Shown: piece by piece, positions 23,718-31,729 of the stretch
How positions within the stretch are numbered: the first letter of the stretch is position 1
Layout: each line of letters starts with the position of its first letter
Virus record (IMG/VR): IMGVR_UViG_3300009788_000153
Location: 1-45,581 of that record
DNA length: 45,581 bases
Source of the DNA: a virus
Strand: one strand, 5' to 3'
The notes under the pieces: model-generated
What the model was told of the DNA's origin: nothing
The model's database searches: none
What the model saw: only the letters and a program-made list of their open reading frames with translations
Position numbers and translations under genes: made by a program

Positions 23718-24963
23718 CCCTATTCCAGGCAAGACATATATTGTGCAGGATGAGAATTCCCTCAGCCAGGTAGCTCAGCGCGCATATGGAGACGCTACTC
23801 TCTGGCCAAAGATATTTAAAGCCAACCAGTCTCAGCTCCGGTCCGGAGATCCTGATGTCATATTCCCTGGAGAGCAGATATTTATCCCTCTGGACTCCGG
23901 CCTTGAGCAGCTTAAAACACAGGTCTCAGAGACCACGTTGTCCAACAAGGCCCCTGATGAGCTGACCCTCATCCTTGACGGCCTTGAGGTCCCTGTGGAC
24001 TCCTGCCGGATCCTCCGGACAATGGACACGGTAGCAGATGGCTGGACAGCATCACTGGCCTGGGCTCCGGGACTCAATCTGGAGTTGGACAAGAGGCTCC
24101 TGCCATATAGTTATCTCCCAGCCTCCGTGTATATTGGAGGAGAGCTCCTTGTCAATGGCCTACTTTATAATATTGAATCTGAGATCTCCGGCTCAGGGAG
24201 GAGAAAAAATCTGGAGGGATTTAGTTTCACGGCTGATCTGATGGATTCAACCCTCAAGCCTCCATATGAAAAAAATAACTTCACGCTCAAGCAGAGGGCT
24301 GAGGAGCTTGTGGCACAGATCGGCATTGCTGTGATATTTGATATAGATCCTGGAGATCCCTTTGACCGTATCACGGCCAATGAAGGTGATACCATATTCA
24401 ATCATCTGAATAAACTATCCAGACAGCGGAGCGGACTCCTATCATCAACCCCACAAGGAGATCTCCTTGTCCATCAGTCAGCATCAGGAGCGCCTGTGGC
24501 CACGCTTGAGGAGGGCCGGCAACTTGTCAGGAACTTCAAGGCAGGTTTTAATGGGCGCGCACGTTTTAACGCATATAGAGCTCTTGGCAAATCGCCGGCC
24601 GGCAACAAGGTTGGCATTGCCAATGATGATAATGTCCCGCGCTCGAGGTTCCTGACATTCACGGTTAATGAGACTACCAAGGGGGATATCCAAAAGGCAG
24701 CGGACTGGAGGAGATCCAAGCAGCTTGCAGACGCTCTCACAATCCCCCTGCCGGTCTCTGATTGGTTTGACCCCGCAGGCAACCTCTGGAGAGAAAATAC
24801 CCTTGTCACGGTGATCTCAGAGGCAATCCATGTGCCAGACGGCTTTGACTTCCTTATCCGCTCAGTGGAGTATGTGCTTGACGGCACGGCCAGGACGGCC
24901 ACACTCAATATTGTGCCTCCTCAAGTCTATACAGGAGAACCCCTGGAGGAGCCCTGGAAATGA
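23710..24963 (+). CDS. Baseplate hub protein (Mu gpP-like) with N-terminal LysM domain
   Basis: A 417-residue protein. Residues about 7-58 form a LysM peptidoglycan-binding domain (YIVQDENSLSQVAQRAYG ending IFPGEQIFIPL). The rest is a gp27/gpD-type hub (LTLILDGLEVPVDSCRILRT, FSFTADLMDSTLKPPYEKNN, PVSDWFDPAGNLWRENTLVT). The hub sits at the tube end and holds the spike. The LysM fusion could anchor the tip to the wall. Order gpN-gpP-gp45 follows Mu except for the inserted cassette. Confidence 0.88.
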   Translation: MPNPIPGKTYIVQDENSLSQVAQRAYGDATLWPKIFKANQSQLRSGDPDVIFPGEQIFIPLDSGLEQLKTQVSETTLSNKAPDELTLILDGLEVPVDSCRILRTMDTVADGWTASLAWAPGLNLELDKRLLPYSYLPASVYIGGELLVNGLLYNIESEISGSGRRKNLEGFSFTADLMDSTLKPPYEKNNFTLKQRAEELVAQIGIAVIFDIDPGDPFDRITANEGDTIFNHLNKLSRQRSGLLSSTPQGDLLVHQSASGAPVATLEEGRQLVRNFKAGFNGRARFNAYRALGKSPAGNKVGIANDDNVPRSRFLTFTVNETTKGDIQKAADWRRSKQLADALTIPLPVSDWFDPAGNLWRENTLVTVISEAIHVPDGFDFLIRSVEYVLDGTARTATLNIVPPQVYTGEPLEEPWK

Positions 24964-25457
24964 GCGTCCGAATTGGCAAGGTGACAGGGAGAGCGATTGG
25001 CAAGAACAGGGACGGATCTGATGATGTCCTGCTCCTGCAGGTGGAGATATCGGATCCGGATGATGTCCAGACGGTCCAGCTCATGAACCCCTCCGGAGAG
25101 AACAGCAACCCTCCTGATGATAGCCAGGTATTGATCATAGATATAGGCTCTGCTTTCAAGGTTGCTGTGGCCGCGGATGATGGCATTGCTCCCTTTGGAG
25201 ACCCCGGAGACAAGCAGATATACTCTGTTGATGGAGGCATAATAAAAGCCTTTATTAATCTGCTGACATCAGGTAACATAGAATTGAATGGAAATGCAGA
25301 TAACGCGGTGAGGTTTAATGCTTTGGATACTCAAATGCAGACATTAATCATAGCAATAAATGCTTTATTTGCTACTAAAGCAGACGGCTCAGGGACTGCA
25401 GGATCCCTGAGCCTTGATCTTTCCTCTGCAAAGGTTGATGAGGTATTGTTACCATGA
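24960..25457 (+). CDS. Baseplate spike (Mu gp45-like)
   Basis: A 165-residue membrane-piercing spike protein. The OB-like N-terminal region contains LLLQVEISDPDDVQTVQLMN, then the long beta region that ends in the short triple-helix-like repeats (LNGNADNAVRF, SGNIELNG). Mu gp45 is 197 residues. It overlaps the hub gene by four bases. A His-x-His iron motif at the tip is not visible. Confidence 0.85.
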   Translation: MSVRIGKVTGRAIGKNRDGSDDVLLLQVEISDPDDVQTVQLMNPSGENSNPPDDSQVLIIDIGSAFKVAVAADDGIAPFGDPGDKQIYSVDGGIIKAFINLLTSGNIELNGNADNAVRFNALDTQMQTLIIAINALFATKADGSGTAGSLSLDLSSAKVDEVLLP

Positions 25458-25885
25458 ATAAATATATCAATTATTTCATTTATATTATTAAACATAAATA
25501 TTATGTTTTTTTAGAATGTTTTAAGATGGGATTAATATTACATGCTTTTACTCATGATCTTTCAAAGTTTATGCCCTCAGAGTTTATTCCTTATGCCATT
25601 AAATTCTATGGTAATAAACCTATAACAGAAGAAATTAAAATTAACTTTGAAATAGCCTGGTTATTACATCAACACAGGAATAAACATCATTGGGATTTCT
25701 GGATTAATTCTCAAGGCATAGCAATTACTATGCCTAAGAAATATATAATGCATATGATTGCTGATTGGAGAGGTATGTCAAGAGTTTTTGGAGACACTGC
25801 CAAAGATTTTTATGAAAAAAATAAAATCAAAATGAACCTCCATACAAAAACAATCGAATTAATATATGAGGAATTGATGCCATGA
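25454..25885 (+). CDS. DUF5662-like HD-type protein
   Basis: A 143-residue protein with His34-Asp35 in AFTHDLSKFMPSEF, HHW at 78-80, and DW at 104-105, the layout of phage proteins assigned to DUF5662, an HD-like fold. Its activity is unknown. Base composition is markedly more AT-rich than the tail genes on either side, so it looks like an acquired gene sitting in the baseplate operon. It overlaps both neighbours by four bases, so it is translated with them. Confidence 0.75.
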   Translation: MNKYINYFIYIIKHKYYVFLECFKMGLILHAFTHDLSKFMPSEFIPYAIKFYGNKPITEEIKINFEIAWLLHQHRNKHHWDFWINSQGIAITMPKKYIMHMIADWRGMSRVFGDTAKDFYEKNKIKMNLHTKTIELIYEELMP

Positions 25886-25962
25886 TTAAATGGCTCAAAG
25901 ATAAGTTTAATATCATTATGGATGCCTGTTGTGAACTCGTGCAGGAGGATTATTGGTCATGA
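25882..25962 (+). CDS. 26-residue small ORF in baseplate operon
   Basis: A short ORF starting MIKWLKDKFNIIMDACC, coupled ATGA-style with the previous gene and ATGA-style with the next. It contains the AGGAGG site used by the gp46 gene. It may be a real micropeptide or only a coupling device that carries ribosomes across the gap. Composition is similar to the AT-rich gene before it. Confidence 0.4.
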   Translation: MIKWLKDKFNIIMDACCELVQEDYWS

Positions 25963-26399
25963 CAATTAATATCTATCAGGGAGATCCGGCTCTTGTCCTG
26001 GGGGAGAATGGGAGCCGCCTTGTTTTTAAAGGAGGCCAGCCGGTCATGGACCAGGGCCTTGAGAACCTTGTCCTTATATCTCTATTCACAAAGCCCGGAT
26101 GGATAGGAAATACACTCTTTCAGGACCCCGCTCAACAGATAGGATCTGATTTTCTTGACGCTGCCAACCAGTCAATTACAGTGAGTTCATTGAATGATAT
26201 GATCCAGGCCGCCAAGAGAGCGCTTGATGATCCTGTCTTTGGCACAGTGACAGTCAATGTATCCAACCCAAATTCATACAGGTTGAATTTTGCCATCAGG
26301 ATAGAGCCTCCCGGGCAGGATGCCATGGACCTGTTGCTTGAGAAAAACGGTTTAAACTGGATTTTCCAGAATCTTAATCCAGCACATGAGAGGATATAA
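25959..26399 (+). CDS. Baseplate wedge protein (Mu gp46-like)
   Basis: A 146-residue protein of the gp46/gp25-like family, which joins the baseplate wedge to the sheath. Characteristic pieces are VLISLFTKPGWIGNTLFQDP near 40-60 and the terminal strands (YRLNFAIRIEPPG). ATG 25959 is preferred over TTG 25953 because of the AGGAGG at 25943-25948. Position between spike and gp47 matches Mu exactly. Confidence 0.85.
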   Translation: MTINIYQGDPALVLGENGSRLVFKGGQPVMDQGLENLVLISLFTKPGWIGNTLFQDPAQQIGSDFLDAANQSITVSSLNDMIQAAKRALDDPVFGTVTVNVSNPNSYRLNFAIRIEPPGQDAMDLLLEKNGLNWIFQNLNPAHERI

Positions 26400-27608
26400 A
26401 TGGCAGCTATAATCCCAACAACTGAGGAGCAAAAAGCAAACAATCTGGCAAACTTTGAGGCAGAGGTTGGACAGGATGCGCCACTTGCTGACAAAGCATT
26501 CCTGAGAGTGCTTGCCGCCATGGAGGCCCTGCAATTTACAACCCTTTACAAATACGCCATGGAGAGGATCCTCCAGGTGCTGGCCCTTACGGCCACAGGC
26601 GAGGGACTTGACCTCATAGGAGCCAATCTGGGAGTTACACGGAAGGTGGCAGAGGCAACAATATTGACAGCCACATTGCCGGGAACGGATACAACGGTTA
26701 TACCTCAGACAACTGATTTTATAGGGGTTGCCAATGGAGTAAGATATTTCCTGAATGCAGCGGCAACAATAGGAACGCCAACCCCAGGCATAGCCGAATT
26801 AACTATGACTGCTGAGGTAGTTGGGGTTATTGGAAACTTGCAGGCTGGAGATACGCTGTCTATTGGCACACAAATACCCGGAGCAGAATCAATTGCTATT
26901 GTGGCAATTATAACAGGACAGACAACGGCTATTTTAAATACAGGCGCGGAGGAGGAGACGGATGATGCATACCGGCTCCGCGTGCTGGACAAGGAACGCG
27001 CTGTCTGCGGGGGAGGCAACGGTTTTGACTTTAGGTCCTGGGCTGAGGAGGTTGCAGGAGTCCTTAGAGGATACCCATATTCTGGCCGGCCATTCGGAGA
27101 TCCTGTTGTCAGTGTGCCTCCGGATCGGACAGTTTATGTTGAGGCAACCACAAGCATTGACCCTGATGGAATAGCTCCCCAGAGCCTGCTTGATGAGGTA
27201 AGGGAATCGATTACAACTGACCCTGTGACAGGATTTGCCAGACAACCTCTTGGCCTCACTGATGAGACGCTGTTTATTGATTCCATTACGCGGATATCTT
27301 TCTTTGTCCAGATAAACGATCTGACAGCGCCTCCCGATATAGAGGCCACTGTAAAGACAAAGATTGAGGATGCTCTCTCAAGCTATTTCAGGGGCATAAA
27401 GCCCTTTGTTGACAGTATAGATTCTCCTCTGGACAGAGATGATCTCATAACGGACCTCACAGTCTCAGAGGTTGTGCAGGATATACTCTCAGCCAATGGC
27501 TCATCAGCGTCCGCTGTTGCCTTTGGCCTCTCAGTGGGATCCTTTGTGTCTCAATACAGACTCAATCCCGGAGAGCTTGGCAAGTCCGGAGGAGTAACCT
27601 ATGTCTAA
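26400..27608 (+). CDS. Baseplate protein J-like (Mu gp47-like)
   Basis: A 402-residue baseplate wedge protein. It has the family's N-terminal helices, the strand-rich middle (VIPQTTDFIGVANGVRYFLNA) and the characteristic EEETDDAYRLRVLDKERAVCGGGNGFDFRSWA near 182-212, then the C-terminal dimerisation region. The ATG directly follows the previous stop. Wedge proteins of this type radiate out from the hub to carry the fibres. Confidence 0.9.
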   Translation: MAAIIPTTEEQKANNLANFEAEVGQDAPLADKAFLRVLAAMEALQFTTLYKYAMERILQVLALTATGEGLDLIGANLGVTRKVAEATILTATLPGTDTTVIPQTTDFIGVANGVRYFLNAAATIGTPTPGIAELTMTAEVVGVIGNLQAGDTLSIGTQIPGAESIAIVAIITGQTTAILNTGAEEETDDAYRLRVLDKERAVCGGGNGFDFRSWAEEVAGVLRGYPYSGRPFGDPVVSVPPDRTVYVEATTSIDPDGIAPQSLLDEVRESITTDPVTGFARQPLGLTDETLFIDSITRISFFVQINDLTAPPDIEATVKTKIEDALSSYFRGIKPFVDSIDSPLDRDDLITDLTVSEVVQDILSANGSSASAVAFGLSVGSFVSQYRLNPGELGKSGGVTYV

Positions 27609-28395
27609 CGGGCAAGAGCTCATGAGAGCCCATATCAATGATCTCCTGCCTCCGGGAGCTTTATGGAGACCGGAGGATGATGAGGGATTTGATCAGCTCC
27701 TTGACGGCATGGCCCTTGATTCTGATGCTGTCCGTGTTGCATTGGCACAACTTGCGGATATCCGCAATCCTCTTTTAACTCCGATCCTCTCTGATCTTGA
27801 GAGAGAATATGGAATACTTGTTGACCCCAGGCTCACAGAGGAAACACGCCGGCAGCGCCTCAATGCCCTTGTCTATAATGCTGACAGTGACGGCACAGAG
27901 GATGATCTGGAGACAACCCTGCAAGATGCAGGCTTTGATGTATTTGTCCATCAGAATGATCCTGCTGTTGACCCTGCCATTTTCCTTGACCAGGATTTCC
28001 AGATGGTTGCTGGAGGAGGCAATGCCTATGCCGGACGCTCAGATGCTTTTGCCTCTCGCATAGGTGGAGAGCTCCTTGTGAACGGAGATATATTTTCAAC
28101 CTCTCCTTTATATCTTGTTGTGGCAAATACTATTTATGCTGGAGACGGATCCACAGCCGGAGAGTTTGATGAGATGGCAATAGTTCCATTTGAGTATGAG
28201 ATCCCAACAGACCCTGATGCATGGCCTTTTATTTTCTTTGTAGGTGGACCGGCCACAAGGGATCCAGGCACAGGAGCATTGACAGCAATTGAATCAGCTG
28301 AGATACCGAATGAAAGACAGGAGGAGTTTAAAAGGACGATCATGAGATATAAGCCACTCCATACATGGGCTGGATTGATCGTAACTTATGTATAA
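27601..28395 (+). CDS. Baseplate protein (Mu gp48-like)
   Basis: A 264-residue protein. The N-terminal part (HINDLLPPGALWRPEDDEGFDQLLDG and AQLADIRNPLLTPILSDLEREYGILVD) is the conserved pattern of Mu gp48 relatives, which link the wedge to the tail fibre. It overlaps the gp47 gene by eight bases and has a good GGAGGAG site. The C-terminal region is larger than in Mu (about 190 residues) and includes a strand-rich insertion. Confidence 0.85.
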   Translation: MSNGQELMRAHINDLLPPGALWRPEDDEGFDQLLDGMALDSDAVRVALAQLADIRNPLLTPILSDLEREYGILVDPRLTEETRRQRLNALVYNADSDGTEDDLETTLQDAGFDVFVHQNDPAVDPAIFLDQDFQMVAGGGNAYAGRSDAFASRIGGELLVNGDIFSTSPLYLVVANTIYAGDGSTAGEFDEMAIVPFEYEIPTDPDAWPFIFFVGGPATRDPGTGALTAIESAEIPNERQEEFKRTIMRYKPLHTWAGLIVTYV

Positions 28396-28410
28396 CGGAG
28401 GGACAAGAGA

Positions 28411-29226
28411 ATGATTGTTTACAAGACATTTTTCACAAACACAAATGGAGTTGATTTCCCGGATACTGAATCAAGAAACGCATCCGGACCATCAGCAACG
28501 GACGGCACTGAGTTTGTCAAAGGTATGATTGATGATATGTGGGGAGCCAGACAGGCCCTCATGAACAGGGCCGGACTCACTCCTGATGGAGTGTCAGAGT
28601 CTGACAGCGCCTCTCAGTTTGTTGAGGCACTTATAAAAGGCTTTGCCATTGGCCCAGGCATTGGAGTCACTTACTGGAAAGATGGGGATCCTGCTGTCAA
28701 TGGAGATAGAGTCCTCCTCTTGAATGGCCAGGGAGTCCTCCGGTCCAGCTTTCCTGATCTGGACGCTGCCGTCTATGTTGGAGACGGGAACAATGCCGCT
28801 GTTGCCGCGGCAGGTGGAGGCTATTATCATGCTGATGATGCTGCCGGCACGATCCCCAATACGGCAGGAATTTATCTGATCCTGCCCGAGACAAGGGGCT
28901 ATGTCCTCAGAGGTCTTGATCTTGCGGCCAGTGTGGATCCGGATGGAGCAGGTAGATTCCTTGGAGACAATCAGCTTGATGCACTCCAGGGGCATTTATT
29001 TTATAATGGGCTTGCCGCTGGAGTAGGAGGAGCCGCTGATATCTATGGAATTACAACAAATGAGGTTCCAGGATTAGCAACATCCAGAGTCTCAGAAACA
29101 CCTGGAGGGGTAGCGGAGCAGATGTTGACATCTGCACCCAAGACCAATGGCGTGGATGGCACTCCCCGCATATCATCTGAATCGCGCATGGTCAATGTTT
29201 CTGTTGTCCATGGCATAACATACTAA
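28411..29226 (+). CDS. Tail fibre with collar-type domain
   Basis: A 271-residue fibre. The N-terminus would attach to the baseplate, and the C-terminal part contains the short-fibre collar pattern: LPETRGYVLRGLDLAAS, DPDGAGRFLGDNQLDALQGH. Such domains also appear at the ends of Mu-like gpS. It is probably the receptor-binding protein. It is small for a long fibre, so host binding may be short-ranged. A GGAGGGA element precedes ATG 28411. Confidence 0.82.
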   Translation: MIVYKTFFTNTNGVDFPDTESRNASGPSATDGTEFVKGMIDDMWGARQALMNRAGLTPDGVSESDSASQFVEALIKGFAIGPGIGVTYWKDGDPAVNGDRVLLLNGQGVLRSSFPDLDAAVYVGDGNNAAVAAAGGGYYHADDAAGTIPNTAGIYLILPETRGYVLRGLDLAASVDPDGAGRFLGDNQLDALQGHLFYNGLAAGVGGAADIYGITTNEVPGLATSRVSETPGGVAEQMLTSAPKTNGVDGTPRISSESRMVNVSVVHGITY

Positions 29227-29236
29227 AGGAGCTACA

Positions 29237-30040
29237 ATGAAAACTGTACTATACAGAAAGATTGACGGATTGCAGATAGTGTCAGGGTTTGCAAGTCTTG
29301 TGATTGACCCTGTTGAGACAGGCAAGATAGTTAAAGAAAAATTGCCTGACACGGATGAGTTTAAGGCAATAACAAAGCAGCAGGAAGCTATGCAGGAAAC
29401 TCTCCAGAAAGCAAATGCATCATTGAAAGCAGCTAACCTGGCCTACAAGGCAAAGAATAAAAAAGCAGCGGAGGACCATTCCAGGGACAACAGGCAATCC
29501 ATGGAGATATATTATGGCCAGATGGCTGACCTCAAGGCCATGACTCCCGCTCTGGAGAAAATGCGCCGGAGACTTTTTGTTGAACATGCTGTTTATTTCA
29601 TGCCAAAAGACGGAGAAATCTGCCTGCAGGATGATGAGATATCAAACCTTATGAAAAAGATCCATGCTCTGCAGGAGGATTCTTTTCTGGATATCGGAGG
29701 CAATATCATCCCTGATAACAGGGGCATTGTCTACTGGAAAAAGACCGCTGCCGGCTGGACACAGACCACTATTTCCAAGTTGGGAGAGAAAGTCCCTGCC
29801 AAAGCTTACACTGCAGACGCTCTCACAGAGGACCAGAGAGATGAGATAGAGGCCCAGAGGATCTCTGTGCTGTCAAGCACTCAGAAAGATGCAGAAAAGA
29901 TCAAGGCATTAGAATTGGCAAAGAACAGAGTCCATCAGTACAGGCTTGATCTGGAGCTTGAGGGAGATCCCGATGCCCTGAATAAAGCCCAGGTGCGTTA
30001 TGCAGAGCTGAAAGAAGCAATAGAGAAAAAATACATTTAG
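29237..30040 (+). CDS. Coiled-coil protein after fibre (possible fibre chaperone)
   Basis: A 267-residue protein with long charged helices (about 50-90 and 190-265) and a strand-rich centre (IIPDNRGIVYWKKTAAGW). It stands where Mu places the fibre-assembly chaperone gpU, but no match to that family is visible. It could assist fibre folding or form a fibre part. It follows AAAGGAG and lies 10 bases after the fibre stop. Confidence 0.55.
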   Translation: MKTVLYRKIDGLQIVSGFASLVIDPVETGKIVKEKLPDTDEFKAITKQQEAMQETLQKANASLKAANLAYKAKNKKAAEDHSRDNRQSMEIYYGQMADLKAMTPALEKMRRRLFVEHAVYFMPKDGEICLQDDEISNLMKKIHALQEDSFLDIGGNIIPDNRGIVYWKKTAAGWTQTTISKLGEKVPAKAYTADALTEDQRDEIEAQRISVLSSTQKDAEKIKALELAKNRVHQYRLDLELEGDPDALNKAQVRYAELKEAIEKKYI

Positions 30041-30050
30041 AGGGGGATCC

Positions 30051-30470
30051 ATGGCCGGCACTGATGAGCTTGAGCGCATGATCGAGCATGTTGCAGGAGA
30101 TGTCCAGAAAGTGGAGGAGGCGCACGGCACTCTCAATGGCCAGGTCCATGAGTTTATGGTTGCCTCTGCAAGGACAAATGCCGAGCTGGCCGGCTATGTT
30201 AAAAATGCTGCCCTGGATATCTCTGCAGTGAGAAAAAGCTCAGAGAAATCATCTGAGGCCCTCCAGGCTGCCATTGCTGTTATGGGAAAGACTCTGACAG
30301 ATGAGATCACTGAAAGAAAAGTTGCCGATACGGAGCAAGACGGTAAAATAAAAACCGTCAAAGTTGAGTTGATCGGCAGGATTAGGAATGCCGGCTATGC
30401 AAAGATAGTGGCATTTATCGCCTCAGCCGCTCTGTTGGTAATCGGAGCCTCAAGTATATTTGGAGGTTGA
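30051..30470 (+). CDS. Coiled coil with C-terminal membrane anchor (XhlA-like)
   Basis: A 139-residue protein with a predicted coiled coil over about 1-110 and one hydrophobic segment at the C-terminus (IVAFIASAALLVIGASSIF). This tail-anchored arrangement is seen in XhlA-type lysis proteins and other accessory holins. It begins the lysis-type group together with the membrane protein at 31033. GAGGGGG precedes ATG 30051. A spanin-like role cannot be excluded. Confidence 0.6.
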   Translation: MAGTDELERMIEHVAGDVQKVEEAHGTLNGQVHEFMVASARTNAELAGYVKNAALDISAVRKSSEKSSEALQAAIAVMGKTLTDEITERKVADTEQDGKIKTVKVELIGRIRNAGYAKIVAFIASAALLVIGASSIFGG

Positions 30471-30643
30471 TGCCTGAGAATCCGATCATAAAGGCCTGGG
30501 AGGAAGTGGTCAAGCATCCGGGAGGTTATGATATCTGCCAGGAATTTATTGAACATCTGATAAAAAGATATGGGGATAATGTCAATTATTTCCTTGGAAA
30601 GGTGGACAGAAATGCTCCCTCAAGTCACTCTACTACGGACTAG
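30470..30643 (+). CDS. 57-residue small ORF, lysis region
   Basis: This short ORF begins at ATG 30470, overlapping the previous stop by one base, with TGGAGG five bases upstream. The product (starting MPENPIIKAWEEVVKHPGG) has an aromatic, charged helix and the segment KRYGDNVNYFLGKVDRN. It overlaps the next gene by 32 bases. No family recognised; coupling and a good ribosome-binding site support it as real. Confidence 0.55.
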   Translation: MPENPIIKAWEEVVKHPGGYDICQEFIEHLIKRYGDNVNYFLGKVDRNAPSSHSTTD

Positions 30644-31046
30644 AACATCAGACCACGGCACTGAGGGACTCCTCTATGCCAGGGGAGTCCGCTTTTATAC
30701 CATGGAGCCTCCGGACCGCAACAACCAGAGGAATATATCATCAATCCCTGCCGGATCCTATGAAGTCCATAAGCGCTGGAGCCGAAAATATAAGATACAT
30801 TATTGGATCACAGAGATCCCTGGCCGGACGGTTTGCCTCATCCATCCGGGCAACGTGGGAGGAGACCGCTCTCGAGGCCTCAAGACCCATACATGGGGAT
30901 GCCTGCTCCTTGGGCTGGCCAGAGGCACTGTCTATGGCCAGAGGGCCATATTGAGCTCTAAACCGGCTATCAGGCGCTTTACAAGCCTGATGGCCATGGA
31001 AACCTTTAAACTACACATAATGGAGGCAGGGCATGGAATTAGTTAG
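30612..31046 (+). CDS. DUF5675-like protein (lysis region)
   Basis: A 144-residue protein. It matches the DUF5675 layout: TLLRTRTSDHGTEGLLYARG, EPPDRNNQRNISSIPAGSYEV and RTVCLIHPGNVGGD with GCLLLG, conserved in phage lysis regions. The conserved His and Cys could be catalytic, and the fold is probably beta. It may substitute for an endolysin, because no muramidase, amidase or peptidase of a known lysis family is present here. ATG 30612 is preferred to the longer frame since it begins at the conserved domain; it overlaps both neighbours. Confidence 0.7.
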   Translation: MLPQVTLLRTRTSDHGTEGLLYARGVRFYTMEPPDRNNQRNISSIPAGSYEVHKRWSRKYKIHYWITEIPGRTVCLIHPGNVGGDRSRGLKTHTWGCLLLGLARGTVYGQRAILSSKPAIRRFTSLMAMETFKLHIMEAGHGIS

Positions 31047-31617
31047 CACAGCCTTAGAAATAGCAGGAGGATTGCTCTCAGGAGGCCTGGGAGGCATTCT
31101 GGGAGGCTTTACGGGCATTATTGGCACGTTTGTAACCTCATACCAGAAAATCAAGAATAAAAAGCTTGACCAGGCCCATGAGGCTGAGATGAGAAAGGCT
31201 GACCAGGAGGATATGAGGCTTGAGTCCACGCTCCTGATGGCCAGGGACAAGGCAGCGGCAGATGCTGAGATAGAGGTTGCGGCCATTGACGCTTTCAAGG
31301 AGAGCCAGAAAGATATCATGGCCCCAGCCTTTGACAAGTCATATATGAACAAGATACATCCCTGGATAGCAGGGCCAATAGCTTTCCTGATGGCCCTTGT
31401 GGACATTATCAACAAGACTATCAGGCCGGCCATCACATATTATTTCATGTATCAAGGCCATCTGATCCTGGAAAAGGTCCTGAGCAGAGCGGATGTCCTG
31501 ACCATTGTTGAGGCTCAGGGAGTTGTCTCCATCATCCTGTATCTCATGGTTACTGCAGTAACATGGTGGCTGGGCCAGAGGCCAATGGACAAGGCCATGG
31601 AGAAAGTATTTGCATAA
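31033..31617 (+). CDS. Holin-like multi-pass membrane protein
   Basis: A 194-residue protein with a Gly-rich hydrophobic N-terminal segment (ISAGGLLSGGLGGIL-like, about 8-35), a charged central helix (about 45-95), and two further membrane segments (about 112-135 and 164-186). The motif KTIRPAITYYFM is seen in 3TM holins of gene-transfer-agent type. Position at the end of the late operon, just before a strong terminator, suits a holin. It overlaps the DUF5675-like gene by 14 bases. Confidence 0.7.
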   Translation: MELVSTALEIAGGLLSGGLGGILGGFTGIIGTFVTSYQKIKNKKLDQAHEAEMRKADQEDMRLESTLLMARDKAAADAEIEVAAIDAFKESQKDIMAPAFDKSYMNKIHPWIAGPIAFLMALVDIINKTIRPAITYYFMYQGHLILEKVLSRADVLTIVEAQGVVSIILYLMVTAVTWWLGQRPMDKAMEKVFA

Positions 31618-31658
31618 TAACGATCTCTGAAAAGCGTGGTGCTGATCCTCCGCGCTCA

Positions 31659-31694
31659 GGCCCTCCGGTTCCTCTCCTCCGGAGGGCCTTTTTT
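31659..31694 (+). terminator. Intrinsic terminator of the late operon
   Basis: GGCCCTCCGG (31659-31668) pairs perfectly with CCGGAGGGCC (31679-31688), followed by six T (31689-31694). The 10-bp GC-rich stem with a U tract will stop transcription after the lysis-type genes. It abuts the next promoter: the T tract runs directly into TTGACA. Confidence 0.9.
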
Positions 31695-31695
31695 G

Positions 31696-31723
31696 TTGAC
31701 ATATGTTTATAATTTGTTATAAT
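31696..31723 (+). promoter_or_regulatory. Consensus promoter of the non-coding RNA
   Basis: TTGACA (31696-31701), 16 bases, TATAAT (31718-31723): both hexamers are perfect. The start would be near 31730. It directly follows a terminator, showing an independent transcript. Confidence 0.85.
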
Positions 31724-31729
31724 AAAAGA

